Shown here piece after piece: positions 34,049-42,633 of a stretch of DNA of 64,000 nucleotides (its first letter is position 1; each line of letters begins with the position of its first letter). The stretch spans positions 21,148-85,147 of the forward strand of contig JAEWMS010000011.1 in assembly GCA_023393115.1 (NCBI GenBank), read 5' to 3'. Source of the DNA: Bacillota bacterium (lineage in GTDB: Bacteria > Bacillota > Clostridia > Acetivibrionales > DSM-1351). The position numbers and the translations under genes were made by a program. The notes beneath the pieces are model-generated. The model was given only the letters and a program-made list of their open reading frames with translations. It did no database searches and was not told the DNA's origin.

Positions 34049-34093
34049 TTGACATTTTATTATATTCAATGTAGAATACTCAATGTAGAGTAT
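34049..34093 (+). promoter_or_regulatory. PadR-ABC operon promoter with two tandem palindromes
   Basis: TTGACA (34049), 17 bp, TAGAAT (34072). Two palindromes with the same centre overlap and follow the -10: TATTC-AATGTA-GAATA (34063-34078) and ATACTC-AATGTA-GAGTAT (34076-34093). They are the likely operators of the PadR protein encoded next. Confidence 0.75.
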
Positions 34094-34170
34094 ATATTAA
34101 TTATTACTCTTTAATTATTGAAATCAAAAGAATTCAAATAAAGTAATTTGAGAATGGAGCTAAGGTGTAA

Positions 34171-34728
34171 ATGACACGATTACTTGTGCTTGGAATGTTG
34201 GATATCCAGCCTATGTCCGGCTACGATATACAGCAGATGCTTAAGTTGAATGATGCAGAACGTTGGGGTGGTGTGTTGATCGGATCCATTTATCACGCAC
34301 TGAAGAAAATGGAGCAGGAAAAACTTATAGAGGTAACAAGCATCGAGCATACAGGTATGCGTCAAAAAGCAGTATATACAATAACCGACTCAGGAAGAAA
34401 ACACTTGCAGGAGCTTACACAGGAGGCTTTAAAAACATCCTCGGTCATCTACCCATCAACCTTGTATTCCGGGTTATCCTTCTATCATAAATTACCTGAA
34501 GAGGACGTAGTTACAGCTCTGGAGCTTCAAAAAAAAAAGGTGGACAGTGAATATGAGGCAATGAAGGCAGGACTTGAGTTAAAAAACTCCTGGATGCAGA
34601 ATAACATGCCTCCTATGACAAAGCTGATGTTTGATAATATGTTTGGTATAATCAAACTTCAACAGGAGTTTATAGAAGAGGCTTTAAAGCTGTTAAAAAC
34701 CGATAACAATAGCAAAAACGACGATTAG
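34171..34728 (+). CDS. PadR-family transcriptional regulator
   Basis: 185 residues, ATG after TAAGGTG. N-terminal winged helix (LLVLGMLDIQPMSGYDIQQM, IGSIYHALKKMEQEKLIEV, YTITDSGRKHLQEL) and a C-terminal helical dimerisation part of about 95 residues (PadR_C-like). It heads an operon with an ABC ATPase and ABC-2 permease, a common drug-efflux arrangement in Firmicutes. Probably autoregulatory through the palindromes at 34063-34093. Confidence 0.9.
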   Translation: MTRLLVLGMLDIQPMSGYDIQQMLKLNDAERWGGVLIGSIYHALKKMEQEKLIEVTSIEHTGMRQKAVYTITDSGRKHLQELTQEALKTSSVIYPSTLYSGLSFYHKLPEEDVVTALELQKKKVDSEYEAMKAGLELKNSWMQNNMPPMTKLMFDNMFGIIKLQQEFIEEALKLLKTDNNSKNDD

Positions 34729-34820
34729 GCTTTAATATCTCCCTCCCATGGAGGGAGAAAAAAATAAATATATAGTCAACGTTGAGTAAACAATATTTAG
34801 TATTAGTAAAGGAGAGTTTT

Positions 34821-35522
34821 ATGAAGAATTTAATTGAAGCAAAGGGTTTGGTAAAACGCTTTGGAAACCGTGAAGTTGTCAAGGGAATAGATATAGAAAT
34901 TCGTCCGGGAGAGGTTCTGGCCCTTATTGGCACAAACGGTGCCGGCAAATCAACTACCATGTCAATGCTACTGGGCATTCTCAAACCGGATGAAGGTCAG
35001 GTAACCCGCTGGCGCGAGGATTACCGCTCCCACCTCGGAGTTCAGCTTCAATCAACTCCCTTCTTCGAAGGGTATACTGCCGAGGAAAATCTGCAGTTGT
35101 TTGCAGCACTGTATAATCTGAAGCTGACCAAGTCTCAGCTGGAGGAAGAACTTGAGAAATGCGGTCTGTTGGAAGCCCGGAAAACTCCGGCAATCAAAAT
35201 GTCTTTAGGTCAGCAGAAGCGTCTGGCAATAGCGGTAACAAATATCCATAAGCCGGAGTTGATAGTGCTGGATGAGCCGACCGCAGGACTTGATCCTCGC
35301 GCGAGACACGAGATTCGTACTATGATTCGCAAATTAGCTAATGAGAAAGTAAGTGTGCTGTTTTCCTCACACGACATGGAAGAGGTTTCACGCACGGCTG
35401 ACAGGCTCATCCTGATGCATTCCGGTAAAATTGTAGCCCAGGGAATACCTGAAGAATTGTTGAAACAAAATCAGGTTGAGAACCTGGAAGAACTTTATTT
35501 GAAACTTACTGATATTGCATAG
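34821..35522 (+). CDS. ABC transporter ATP-binding protein (drug-export type)
   Basis: 233 residues from ATG 34821, after AAAGGAGAG. Walker A GTNGAGKSTT, Q loop VQLQSTPFFEGYTAEEN, signature MSLGQQKRLAIA, Walker B LIVLDEPTAGLDP, H loop SSHDMEE. It fits the CcmA/NatA-type group. Preceded by a 92-bp gap with the non-terminating hairpin TCTCCCTCC-CAT-GGAGGGAGA (34738-34758). Works with the permease at 35586. Confidence 0.92.
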   Translation: MKNLIEAKGLVKRFGNREVVKGIDIEIRPGEVLALIGTNGAGKSTTMSMLLGILKPDEGQVTRWREDYRSHLGVQLQSTPFFEGYTAEENLQLFAALYNLKLTKSQLEEELEKCGLLEARKTPAIKMSLGQQKRLAIAVTNIHKPELIVLDEPTAGLDPRARHEIRTMIRKLANEKVSVLFSSHDMEEVSRTADRLILMHSGKIVAQGIPEELLKQNQVENLEELYLKLTDIA

Positions 35523-35544
35523 AACTCAAATAAATTAAAATTTT

Positions 35545-35585
35545 ATTACATTTTGTAGCCGCTATGTCGGCTCATGGAGGTTAAT
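35545..35585 (+). repeat. Hairpin-SD cassette before ABC permease
   Basis: ATTACATTTTGTA, GCCG-CTATGT-CGGC (35558-35571), TCATGGAGGTTAAT, then ATG. Same cassette as at 12455, 13643 and 49571 (plus) and 57494 (minus). Confidence 0.7.
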
Positions 35586-36299
35586 ATGAAAACTATATTT
35601 AAGTTAACAATGAAATTTGCATCCCGCGATCCCTTTATGATATTCTGGTCCATGCTTCTGCCCATTGGAGGACTTATCGGCCTTGGCCTTTATGTAAAAG
35701 TTCCTGAATACCCCACCAGCCTTGTAACCGGTATGATGGCTACCAGTATAATGTTTTACTCACTTGTTACCACAGCTTATGCTGTTTTATCAAATCGCCG
35801 GAGAGGCGTATATAACCTTTTGAGAGTTACCCCAATGTCATTGTGGAGATATATTATATGCGTAGCAGGAGCCTGGACTCTTATTTCCTTTGTCTGCGGT
35901 ACTTTGGTACTTATCGCAGGTGTTCTGTTCTTCAAAATTCACGTATCCATATCATCAATTCTTATGTTGATACCCGTAGCGCTGATTGCAAATATTGGCT
36001 ACGTTTTGTTAAGTTTCTTCCTTGCAAACCTCAGTCGTAATGAAAGTCAGGTCAGTATGATATCAAACCTCCTGATACTCCCTCTGATGTTTTGCAGCAA
36101 TGCCTTTTATTCTCTGGGAGGTGCCCCTTCCTTCATTCAAACCATAAGCAGGTTTAATCCTTTTCAGTGGTTTATATCAGGCTTAAGAAGCTCACTGCTG
36201 GGAGATATATCAGGTTTCCTTACAAATTCAGGCCTGCTTTTACTTGTGGTGGTTGCAGCAATGCTACTCGCGGTGCGTACCTTTAGATTTTCGGACTAA
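35586..36299 (+). CDS. ABC-2 type permease
   Basis: 237 residues from ATG 35586, after GGAGGTTAAT. Six hydrophobic segments and ABC-2 text (NRRRGVYNLLRVTPMSLWRY, ISNLLILPLMFCSNAFYSLG, ISRFNPFQWFISGLR). It forms an exporter with the ATPase at 34821 under PadR control. Translation starts from the hairpin-SD cassette, not a plain site. Confidence 0.88.
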   Translation: MKTIFKLTMKFASRDPFMIFWSMLLPIGGLIGLGLYVKVPEYPTSLVTGMMATSIMFYSLVTTAYAVLSNRRRGVYNLLRVTPMSLWRYIICVAGAWTLISFVCGTLVLIAGVLFFKIHVSISSILMLIPVALIANIGYVLLSFFLANLSRNESQVSMISNLLILPLMFCSNAFYSLGGAPSFIQTISRFNPFQWFISGLRSSLLGDISGFLTNSGLLLLVVVAAMLLAVRTFRFSD

Positions 36300-36344
36300 A
36301 CCATTAAGTTTGAATTACATAAAGCTGTATATCATTAAGATGAA

Positions 36345-36383
36345 TATTTTGAGCTACATATTTTGAGCTACATATTTTGAGCT
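36345..36383. repeat. 14-bp tandem repeat, 2.8 copies
   Basis: TATTTTGAGCTACA at 36345 and 36359, with a partial third copy at 36373. It lies between convergent genes in AT-rich DNA. Confidence 0.8.
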
Positions 36384-36388
36384 GTATA

Positions 36389-36796
36389 TCATAAAGCTGT
36401 ATATAATGAGGTTTCCTCTTTGTCTATTCTGCTTTCAAGAATACTGAAAACCCTGTTTGATTCGGCTATAAAGCCTTCAAGATTTGCAGTAATTTTAGAC
36501 CTGGTATTAAACTTATCCTTGTATTGTGTAAAAACCTCACTTATCTTGCCCATTTCTTCTATGTATAACTTGGCTGTATCTCTGACCTGACTCGATTCAT
36601 TCTTGAGCAGGTCAGGATACATGTACTTATCCTCGGTGTTGAGATGGATTTTGAGTTTACCGGCTAATGTATTAATCAACATGGCAGCCTCATTTGCCTC
36701 ACTCTCCAGCTTATCACCCGCAATAAGGTTTTTAACATTTTTTATAGCTTCACTTATCTCATCATGCTGTCTTTTTAAAGAATTAATATTTATCAT
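36389..36796 (-). CDS. Hemerythrin-like (HHE) protein
   Basis: 135 residues from ATG 36796 after TAGGAGTG. Four-helix hemerythrin pattern: LKRQHDEISEAIKNVKNL, KLKIHLNTEDKYMYPDLLKN, and ending SRIDKEETSLYTAL. The first HD and the H-E-Y-P ligand set are visible, but the final Pro/His ligands of classical hemerythrins are partly missing, so the iron site may be incomplete. A TGTGA-N6-TCACA palindrome lies 62 bp upstream, tying it to the Crp/Fnr protein encoded at 40646. Confidence 0.8.
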   Translation of the reverse strand: MININSLKRQHDEISEAIKNVKNLIAGDKLESEANEAAMLINTLAGKLKIHLNTEDKYMYPDLLKNESSQVRDTAKLYIEEMGKISEVFTQYKDKFNTRSKITANLEGFIAESNRVFSILESRIDKEETSLYTAL

Positions 36797-36857
36797 TGAA
36801 ATCACTCCTATGTATTTATTTTATGGATTTATTTTACATCAATCCCTAAATACATTC

Positions 36858-36873
36858 TGTGATTCCAGTCACA
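36858..36873. promoter_or_regulatory. Crp/Fnr-type operator before hemerythrin gene
   Basis: TGTGATTCCAGTCACA is a perfect TGTGA-N6-TCACA palindrome. It lies between the terminator of the DUF438 operon (36894-36923) and the hemerythrin ATG, as expected for an independent promoter. Confidence 0.75.
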
Positions 36874-36893
36874 GTTTATTCAAATAAGAAAAC

Positions 36894-36923
36894 AGGGGCA
36901 GGAGTTAAAGACTCCTGCTCCTT
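36894..36923 (-). terminator. Terminator of the FprA-RIC-DUF438 operon
   Basis: On the minus strand GGAGCAGGAGT and ACTCCTGCCCC around CTTTA, followed by TGTTTTC. It lies after the DUF438 stop. Confidence 0.75.
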
Positions 36924-36959
36924 TATAAGGTAAGTTATTATGGTTGGTTTGGTTATTCC

Positions 36960-38192
36960 CTATCCCTCCGATACCAGCCGCTTTTCTCCGGTAATGTCCT
37001 GTATCGGCTTAATATCCTGGGTAAACTCCATTGTTCCTAAATATTCACCCTTCTCGTTTCTAACTGCAAAATATCGTATATGGACGTATCTGTTTCCCAT
37101 CTTGATCCAGAAATCCTCATGATCCTTTTTTCCGGATTTCAGATCTTCAACTATTCCCTCAACTATATGGACACTGGCTGGTGGATGACAGTTCTTCACC
37201 TCTCTGCCGATAACGGTCTTGGGTCTTGCAAATATTCTTTCTTTTCCCTGAGTGAAATATTTTACATAACCATCCTTATCAACAAAAGTTATATCAACCG
37301 GCAAGGTATTTAACATTGCATTTACTTCCTCGGGCAGAAGGATTCCTGCATCAAACTTTATATAACCGTTATTCGATGGCTGTTCACCCTCTTCTTTGGC
37401 TTGCTGTTCAACATTGACCTTAACAGGCACCCACTTTGAGCCTGGTTCTATCAGACAGTACCCTATTTCGTGACTGGCCTCCTGTATCTGAAGCCACTCA
37501 TCCTCTGCCAGAGTATCCAGAACCATTGGGAACAGTATGTTCTCTTCCTTGAAAATCATCTCAATTACCCGGGTACATGCCTCTTCAGCCTTGCGAGCTA
37601 TTTCCTCCATGTTATTTACGTCTTCAGTGAGAGCTTTTAGTATTTCTTTAATTGCAGCTCTTATTTCATCATCAACGCCCCACATAACCTTTGGAGGAGC
37701 CGTTATCCCGTACTTTTCCATGAAGGGAAACAGCAGATTTTCTTTTCTGGAATAATGCTTATCTATTTCCCAAAGCCTTTCAAAGTTTTCAATCAGAGAG
37801 TTGACACTTATTTGGCTGTAGGTACTTTTAAAAGCCTCGATATTAGGTTTTATTTTATCATTTACTAGAGTTTCAAGCTCCCTGTTTTCAAGCTTGAAAG
37901 TATGCACAGGATGTCCTGGAGTTTCCTCAGGTTTCTGAGGACGGTGTATGTCTTCAATGGAACCCTTAAATACTGCCGCATGTACGTCGCATAGGTTCTG
38001 GATTTCCTGAATAGGCATACCCTCCATTATGAGGGCCTGCTCCATTTCGGAAATCTCTGAAGGAGAAATACCCTTGATAAGCTCTTCAAATCTGGCCTTT
38101 ACCTCCTCCACAGCTTTACCGTTATGAAGCTCCTTAATTATTTCTTTCAGCACTTTTTGTCTGTATTCACGGTTATTAATAAATTCACTCAT
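36960..38192 (-). CDS. DUF438-hemerythrin-PAS protein
   Basis: 410 residues, ATG after AGGAGGTAGC. DUF438 at about 15-80 (KEIIKELHNGKAVEEVKARF, ISPSEISEMEQALI). Hemerythrin-like domain at about 90-235 (IDKHYSRKENLLFPFMEKYG, KEENILFPMVLD). PAS domain at about 290-400 (LNTLPVDITFVDKDGYVKYF, VIGREVKNCHPPASVHIVEG, GTMEFTQDI). The family appears with RIC and flavodiiron proteins and is thought to sense or handle oxygen/NO through di-iron and PAS cofactors (inference). In an operon with DUF1858 directly upstream. Confidence 0.9.
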   Translation of the reverse strand: MSEFINNREYRQKVLKEIIKELHNGKAVEEVKARFEELIKGISPSEISEMEQALIMEGMPIQEIQNLCDVHAAVFKGSIEDIHRPQKPEETPGHPVHTFKLENRELETLVNDKIKPNIEAFKSTYSQISVNSLIENFERLWEIDKHYSRKENLLFPFMEKYGITAPPKVMWGVDDEIRAAIKEILKALTEDVNNMEEIARKAEEACTRVIEMIFKEENILFPMVLDTLAEDEWLQIQEASHEIGYCLIEPGSKWVPVKVNVEQQAKEEGEQPSNNGYIKFDAGILLPEEVNAMLNTLPVDITFVDKDGYVKYFTQGKERIFARPKTVIGREVKNCHPPASVHIVEGIVEDLKSGKKDHEDFWIKMGNRYVHIRYFAVRNEKGEYLGTMEFTQDIKPIQDITGEKRLVSEG

Positions 38193-38202
38193 AAGCTACC
38201 TC

Positions 38203-38430
38203 CTAATCCTTAATACTGAAACCACTCTTTCCCAGTTTCTCTTTAATTATTGCCAAATCTACGCCTTTCATAACAGCACCTTTCGGAATTGTCATAAATC
38301 TTCCGGCAGTATTGAGCATAGCCGGATTTGTAATTTGGTCAAAGCCCAGTTCCTTAAGAGTGTTTATAATCTCCGGATTCTCCTTGCACAGTTCGTAAAC
38401 AGACCTTGAAAGATCAATAACCTTTCCCAT
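38203..38430 (-). CDS. DUF1858 domain protein
   Basis: 75 residues, one DUF1858 domain (VIDLSRSVYELCKENPEIIN, LKELGFDQITNPAMLNTAGR). ATG is preceded by AAGGGATG at a rather long spacing. DUF1858 proteins nearly always accompany DUF438/hemerythrin or RIC proteins in anaerobes; molecular role unknown. 10 bp before DUF438 and about 40 bp after RIC, so clearly co-transcribed. Confidence 0.88.
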   Translation of the reverse strand: MGKVIDLSRSVYELCKENPEIINTLKELGFDQITNPAMLNTAGRFMTIPKGAVMKGVDLAIIKEKLGKSGFSIKD

Positions 38431-38469
38431 AAAATCATCCCTTCTCTTTAAACCTTAATTTCACTCACC

Positions 38470-39174
38470 TTAATTTACACTCAAATCAAACCTTTTAAAC
38501 AAGATATTGTTCTCCAGATGAATGTGTTCGAACAGATCACCTTCAATTTCCTGAATCATTGAATATGCCAGCTTATAGGTTCTGCAGCCGTCGTCGGGAA
38601 CAATATACTCGGCTGTTATTCTTCTCATTTCTTTAAGGATATTTCCCGCTCCTTCATGTTCATCTTCAGTTTCCTTCAAAACCTTCGAGATTTGGCCCCG
38701 GAGCTCATCGGACGGGTTTGAATCATACTTCCTGATAAGGGGAAACAGTAATTCCTCCTCTTTGATAAGGTGTTGTTCAAGCTCAGTTTTCAGGGCATTA
38801 AACAGCTTATGCACATTGAATAGCTCCTGATGATTGGCTCCGTGAGCTCTTAGAACTTTTGCTACTAAATCACCGGTTTCAGGAAGAGACCTCCTTAAAT
38901 ATGCGTGATGAGTGTTCACAATGTATTCTATAAGCTCTGTAGATTTCATATCTCTGAAATCAACCTTTTTTACAAGCTCTTTTGTCTGATAATATGCCTC
39001 TTCCAGCTTCTGCATTATCTCTGACTCATTTAAGCCCTGTTCCTTAATTGCTGCTGAAAGAGGTCTATTTCCACCACAGCAAAAATCTATATTGTATTTT
39101 CTGAATACTTCACTAGCCTTGGGAAGTATTGAAACGATTTCACCGATACTCTGCATTGTATTGAAATTGTTCAT
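38470..39174 (-). CDS. ric: Iron-sulfur cluster repair di-iron protein (RIC/ScdA/YtfE)
   Basis: 234 residues from ATG 39174 after AAAGGAGG. ScdA N-terminal domain with IDFCCGGNRPL (Cys32, Cys33). Hemerythrin-like domain at about 80-230 with the metal His/Glu set: YIVNTHHAYLRRSLPE, HLIKEEELLFPLI, DEHEGAGNILKEMR, FEHIHLENNILF. It repairs Fe-S clusters damaged by nitric oxide or peroxide. Located between the flavodiiron gene and DUF1858/DUF438 in the NO/oxygen module. Confidence 0.93.
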   Translation of the reverse strand: MNNFNTMQSIGEIVSILPKASEVFRKYNIDFCCGGNRPLSAAIKEQGLNESEIMQKLEEAYYQTKELVKKVDFRDMKSTELIEYIVNTHHAYLRRSLPETGDLVAKVLRAHGANHQELFNVHKLFNALKTELEQHLIKEEELLFPLIRKYDSNPSDELRGQISKVLKETEDEHEGAGNILKEMRRITAEYIVPDDGCRTYKLAYSMIQEIEGDLFEHIHLENNILFKRFDLSVN

Positions 39175-39229
39175 AGTATCCTCCTTTTCTGGCGATTTCG
39201 CCATAGTTGTTGTTTTATCGTTCTTGTTT

Positions 39230-39254
39230 ACAGTAACTGATTATCAGTTACTGT
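39230..39254 (-). promoter_or_regulatory. Perfect palindrome between fprA and ric
   Basis: ACAGTAACTGA-TTA-TCAGTTACTGT, 11 perfectly matched bases per arm, starting 1 bp beyond the fprA stop. No T-run follows, so a processing or stability hairpin is likelier than a terminator. Confidence 0.7.
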
Positions 39255-39255
39255 G

Positions 39256-40482
39256 TCAGTTGCCTGCTATAAGCTCTGCAAATACCGAACCGGCCTTTTC
39301 GGCAGTCTTTAAACCCTCTTCCCTGTCGAACTTGACTCTCAGCGGAAATAACTGTTCATCAACTCCGAGATTAGCGACCAGATAGTTCTGATTAACAACC
39401 TTGAAGCCTGCGTCAGCAAGGTAACCTTCAATATGCACAGTTGCTTCCCCACTCCAGCCGTAAGATCCGAAGGCTGCTGCAAACTTATCGCCTGCATCAA
39501 CACCTTTTATTTCCTTCAGAAGTTCCTCAACTCTTCCCACCATGTCGGCATATTTTGTAGAACTGCCTACCAATACTCCGTCAGACTCCCTGATTACCTG
39601 AATAACTTCCTGTATATCGGCATTTTTCAAATTGAATACTGAGGTTTCTATACCTTTCTCTTCAAGGCCTTCTGACAATTTCTGTGCTACCTTTGCAGTA
39701 TTCCCAGTCATAGTGGAAAATACAATTGCAGCTTTCTTTGCTTTTTCAACATTGCCTTTCTTGCTCATTTCATCATAAAGCTTAATAAATGAAGCAGCAT
39801 CCTTTCGGAGTATATATCCATGTGAAGGTGCGATCACATCAATTTCCAGATCCTTGATCTTTTTCAGCATATCTCTGACATAAGGTCTGTGGGGCCCCAT
39901 AATAAGCTGGTAATAAACCTTAAAATCTTCCAGATACTCGCCCTTTGCCAGGTCATTGAATAATTCTTCACAAGCTATGTGCGTACTGAAAATGTCACAG
40001 GGGAAAAGGGTCTTATCTTCAACGGAATAGGTAATCATTGTTTCTTCAGTGTGAAGGAAGGGGGTCTCTATAAATTTTAAGGTTCTGCCGCCAATATCAA
40101 GTGTATCCCCGTCCTTGACAATAATAAATTCTCTCTTATGCAGCTTGAACATATCCTTTAGCAGCTGGCTTCCAAGTTCTGTTGTAACGATTTTAGCCTT
40201 TACTGCCTTTGCGGCCAACGCCGGAAGTGCACCTGCGTGGTCTGGCTCAACATGATTGATTATGATGTATTCAATTTCTTTAGGATTAATAAGTTTTTGA
40301 AGATTATCCACGTATTCTTTACCAAAGGCAATATCTACAGTATCAATAACTGTTGGTTTGTCTGTCATTAACAAATAGCTGTTGTATGTTGTTCCTCTTT
40401 CGAGAATAAGTCTGTGAAAAGGTACTTTCCTGTCATCTATCTTTCCTACCCAATAAGTTTTATCATTTAATTTCATAGTCAT
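39256..40482 (-). CDS. fprA: Flavodiiron protein (FprA-type, NO/O2 reductase)
   Basis: 408 residues. N-terminal beta-lactamase-like di-iron domain with ligands in NHVEPDHAGALP, then LHTEETMITY, FPCDIFSTH and IAPSHGYILR. C-terminal flavodoxin domain from about 255 (AAIVFSTMTGNTAKVAQKLS, VGSSTKYADMVG, AAFGSYGWSGEA). It reduces O2 or NO to water or N2O using electrons from rubredoxin, encoded at 45886. ATG 40482 lies 4 nt after AGGAGG and a second ATG two codons later is better spaced, so the true start may be 40476. A Crp/Fnr-type site lies at 40536. Confidence 0.95.
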   Translation of the reverse strand: MTMKLNDKTYWVGKIDDRKVPFHRLILERGTTYNSYLLMTDKPTVIDTVDIAFGKEYVDNLQKLINPKEIEYIIINHVEPDHAGALPALAAKAVKAKIVTTELGSQLLKDMFKLHKREFIIVKDGDTLDIGGRTLKFIETPFLHTEETMITYSVEDKTLFPCDIFSTHIACEELFNDLAKGEYLEDFKVYYQLIMGPHRPYVRDMLKKIKDLEIDVIAPSHGYILRKDAASFIKLYDEMSKKGNVEKAKKAAIVFSTMTGNTAKVAQKLSEGLEEKGIETSVFNLKNADIQEVIQVIRESDGVLVGSSTKYADMVGRVEELLKEIKGVDAGDKFAAAFGSYGWSGEATVHIEGYLADAGFKVVNQNYLVANLGVDEQLFPLRVKFDREEGLKTAEKAGSVFAELIAGN

Positions 40483-40535
40483 CTGACCTCCTGTTCTTTG
40501 ATGAGTTTAGAATACAACAATATCGAAATTAAAAC

Positions 40536-40551
40536 TGTGATTTGAATCATA
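40536..40551. promoter_or_regulatory. Crp/Fnr-type operator before fprA
   Basis: TGTGATTTGAATCATA, one mismatch from TGTGA-N6-TCACA, 53 bp before the fprA ATG. It matches the site at 36858. Confidence 0.7.
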
Positions 40552-40645
40552 CTTATAAAAATATTAAACAAATAACGGAAGCCAAGAACAAAGCCACTAA
40601 TAAATTTAAACTTTCCTATATAATAAAAAACTGCCTCTCCGGTAA

Positions 40646-41353
40646 TCACCAGACAGACAGCCTTTCCATATCCAAAATTATAACCTTTTTATTTCCTACC
40701 ATTTCAATAATACCTTCGTCCTGCAAAACACTCATCTTTCGGCTTACCGTTTCCCGTGTAAGTCCGATGTAATTTGCAATCCCTTCGCGGCTCATGGGGA
40801 GTTCCACCAACATACCCCGTTCATGAGGTTTTCCGTACTTCTCACTAAACTCCATGAGAACCGAGTTTACCCGTAATTCCACGTTTTTGGTTCCCAGACT
40901 CTCAATTGTGTTTTCCAGCCTGACTAATCTGCTACACAGCTCCTCCATTACCTTGAAGCTTAATTCGGGGTATTCTCTCATTAGCTGCTGGAAAGCTCCT
41001 TTGTTTATACTGCAGATACCTGTATCCTCAAGGGCTTCAGCATTGTAACTGGCCTCTCGGTTTAATATGAGATTTTTTTCTCCAAAAAAATCTCCCTCTG
41101 AAAAAATATATAGAATATGCTCTTTTCCCTCACTTGAGTTTCTATATGCCTTAACGCGTCCAGTATTTATTATTATCAAACTCTCAGGCCTTGACCCTTC
41201 CATTACAATAAGTTCGCCCTTTTTATACTGTCTTCTAACTATAAGACTTGAAACCCGGGCTATTTCATCGGGACTAAAAGCTGAAAAAATAGGTACTCTC
41301 TTTGAGCACATTTTATTCTGGCAGCTTTCACAGGAACATTTGTAGCAGCTCAT
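40646..41353 (-). CDS. Crp/Fnr-family regulator with Cys-rich N-terminus
   Basis: 235 residues, ATG after AAGGAGGAG. N-terminus carries Cys at 3, 6, 8, 11 and 16 (CYKCSCESCQNKMC), an Fnr-like potential Fe-S ligand set. Cyclic-nucleotide-type sensor barrel at about 25-140 (KGELIVMEGSRPESLIIINT, EGDFFGEKNLIL). HTH_Crp at about 160-225 (MSREGIANYIGLTRETVSRK). It lies directly upstream of fprA on the same strand, with one matching operator before fprA and one before the hemerythrin gene. It is therefore the likely controller of the NO/oxygen module. Confidence 0.92.
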   Translation of the reverse strand: MSCYKCSCESCQNKMCSKRVPIFSAFSPDEIARVSSLIVRRQYKKGELIVMEGSRPESLIIINTGRVKAYRNSSEGKEHILYIFSEGDFFGEKNLILNREASYNAEALEDTGICSINKGAFQQLMREYPELSFKVMEELCSRLVRLENTIESLGTKNVELRVNSVLMEFSEKYGKPHERGMLVELPMSREGIANYIGLTRETVSRKMSVLQDEGIIEMVGNKKVIILDMERLSVW

Positions 41354-41450
41354 GACTCCTCCTTAAAACAGTTATTTATTCTTTATAAATTTGTTCAATG
41401 TATCGAAATATATTATATTAATTTTATCAGCATATTGCTCATTTTACAAA

Positions 41451-41497
41451 AAAACCTTCAAATTGATGTATTTATTCAACATCAATTTGAAGGTTTT
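41451..41497 (-). terminator. Terminator after the MerR gene
   Basis: 19-bp stem: AAAACCTTCAAATTGATGT and its exact complement around ATTTATTCA. On the minus strand it is followed by a T-run. Confidence 0.9.
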
Positions 41498-41551
41498 CAC
41501 AAACTGCAAAACAGTCTCCGGTAAAAGGCTTTCGGAGTAACTCATGTTTAT

Positions 41552-42346
41552 TTATTTTTTGATTACCGGAAACAAAACGCCTGTTTCAAGCTCCTCAGGA
41601 TCAGATACACTCTGTTCATCCTTTATATATCTTTCAAAACCAGGACCGGAAACCTTATATTCCGTATGGATTGAAAGCCATCCGCAAATGGCGTCGTACG
41701 CATCCTTAACCCGGTCGTATGGTCCAATATGAGTAGTTGCAACGCAGAGCTGAGCGGGGATATTCTTCACCTCTGGATGACCACCGGAGACCTGCACCTG
41801 AGCTTCTACATCCATGCTTTCATATGAGAATTCCTCCCCAAGATATACAAGCTGGGTCGCTCCGGCTCTGACCAGCCCCCTCTCTTTAATCTCCTTATGA
41901 AGCTCCTGAAATAAATCATGAATTTCTCCAATATTAATTGTCTTCCGAATTCCGAACACCTTTTGAGGTGGTGTTTCCATTACTATAACGTGATATTTTT
42001 CCTGAACCATGTTTTTACCCTCCATTCTAATAATTTCATCCTCCATTGCGCTCAAAGTTTTCCTGAGATTGTGTAATTCCTCATAGGCTTTTAACCTTCT
42101 GCTGTGAATACGCTGAACCAATACCTCTTGAGGCAGTACCAGTAACTCTGAAATCTGCGCCAGAGTGAAACCGTAACTCTTTAAGGTCTCAATTTGCATA
42201 AGTGTGGTCAGCTGCGAGGGGTCATAGTATCTGTACCCGTTTTCTGCACCTGTACATGCCGGGCGCAGAAGTCCTATGGCATCATAATGCCTTAGCATTC
42301 TTGAAGATACATGACTCAGCCTGGAAAACTCGCCAATGGTAAACAT
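41552..42346 (-). CDS. MerR-family regulator with GyrI-like effector domain
   Basis: 264 residues from ATG 42346 after AAAGGAGAA. MerR helix-turn-helix (FTIGEFSRLSHVSSRMLRHY, PSQLTTLMQIETLKSYGFTL), coiled-coil linker to about 120, and a GyrI-like domain (VIVMETPPQKVFGIRKTINI, GPYDRVKDAYDAICGWLSIH). BmrR-type regulators bind lipophilic drugs and activate efflux; no transporter lies adjacent, so the target is elsewhere or itself. Confidence 0.9.
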   Translation of the reverse strand: MFTIGEFSRLSHVSSRMLRHYDAIGLLRPACTGAENGYRYYDPSQLTTLMQIETLKSYGFTLAQISELLVLPQEVLVQRIHSRRLKAYEELHNLRKTLSAMEDEIIRMEGKNMVQEKYHVIVMETPPQKVFGIRKTINIGEIHDLFQELHKEIKERGLVRAGATQLVYLGEEFSYESMDVEAQVQVSGGHPEVKNIPAQLCVATTHIGPYDRVKDAYDAICGWLSIHTEYKVSGPGFERYIKDEQSVSDPEELETGVLFPVIKK

Positions 42347-42633
42347 TAAAATTCTCCTTTCGGAAATAGGTTTGAACCGGTTCATTCATATACTACACCT
42401 TATCACATTGTTAAGGTCAAGTAAAAATTTTTTACTGATGATATAATTTATATAAGTACTGGAACATTTAGACAAAAAAATATTTGACATGTGATTTTTT
42501 TTTAACTTCATGGGTTTTATATATGAAAAGTATTTCTTAGATATCCGACATAACATTAATGTTCTATGTACGGCTGACAGCTTGGTTGATCAGCTCTTAT
42601 GCTATTTTAAGTCATGAAGTTAAGGAGGTTTGT

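Noticed and set aside
34738..34758. Hairpin TCTCCCTCC/GGAGGGAGA as terminator between padR and the ABC ATPase gene
   Set aside because: On the plus strand it is followed by A residues, not T; the operon probably continues through it.
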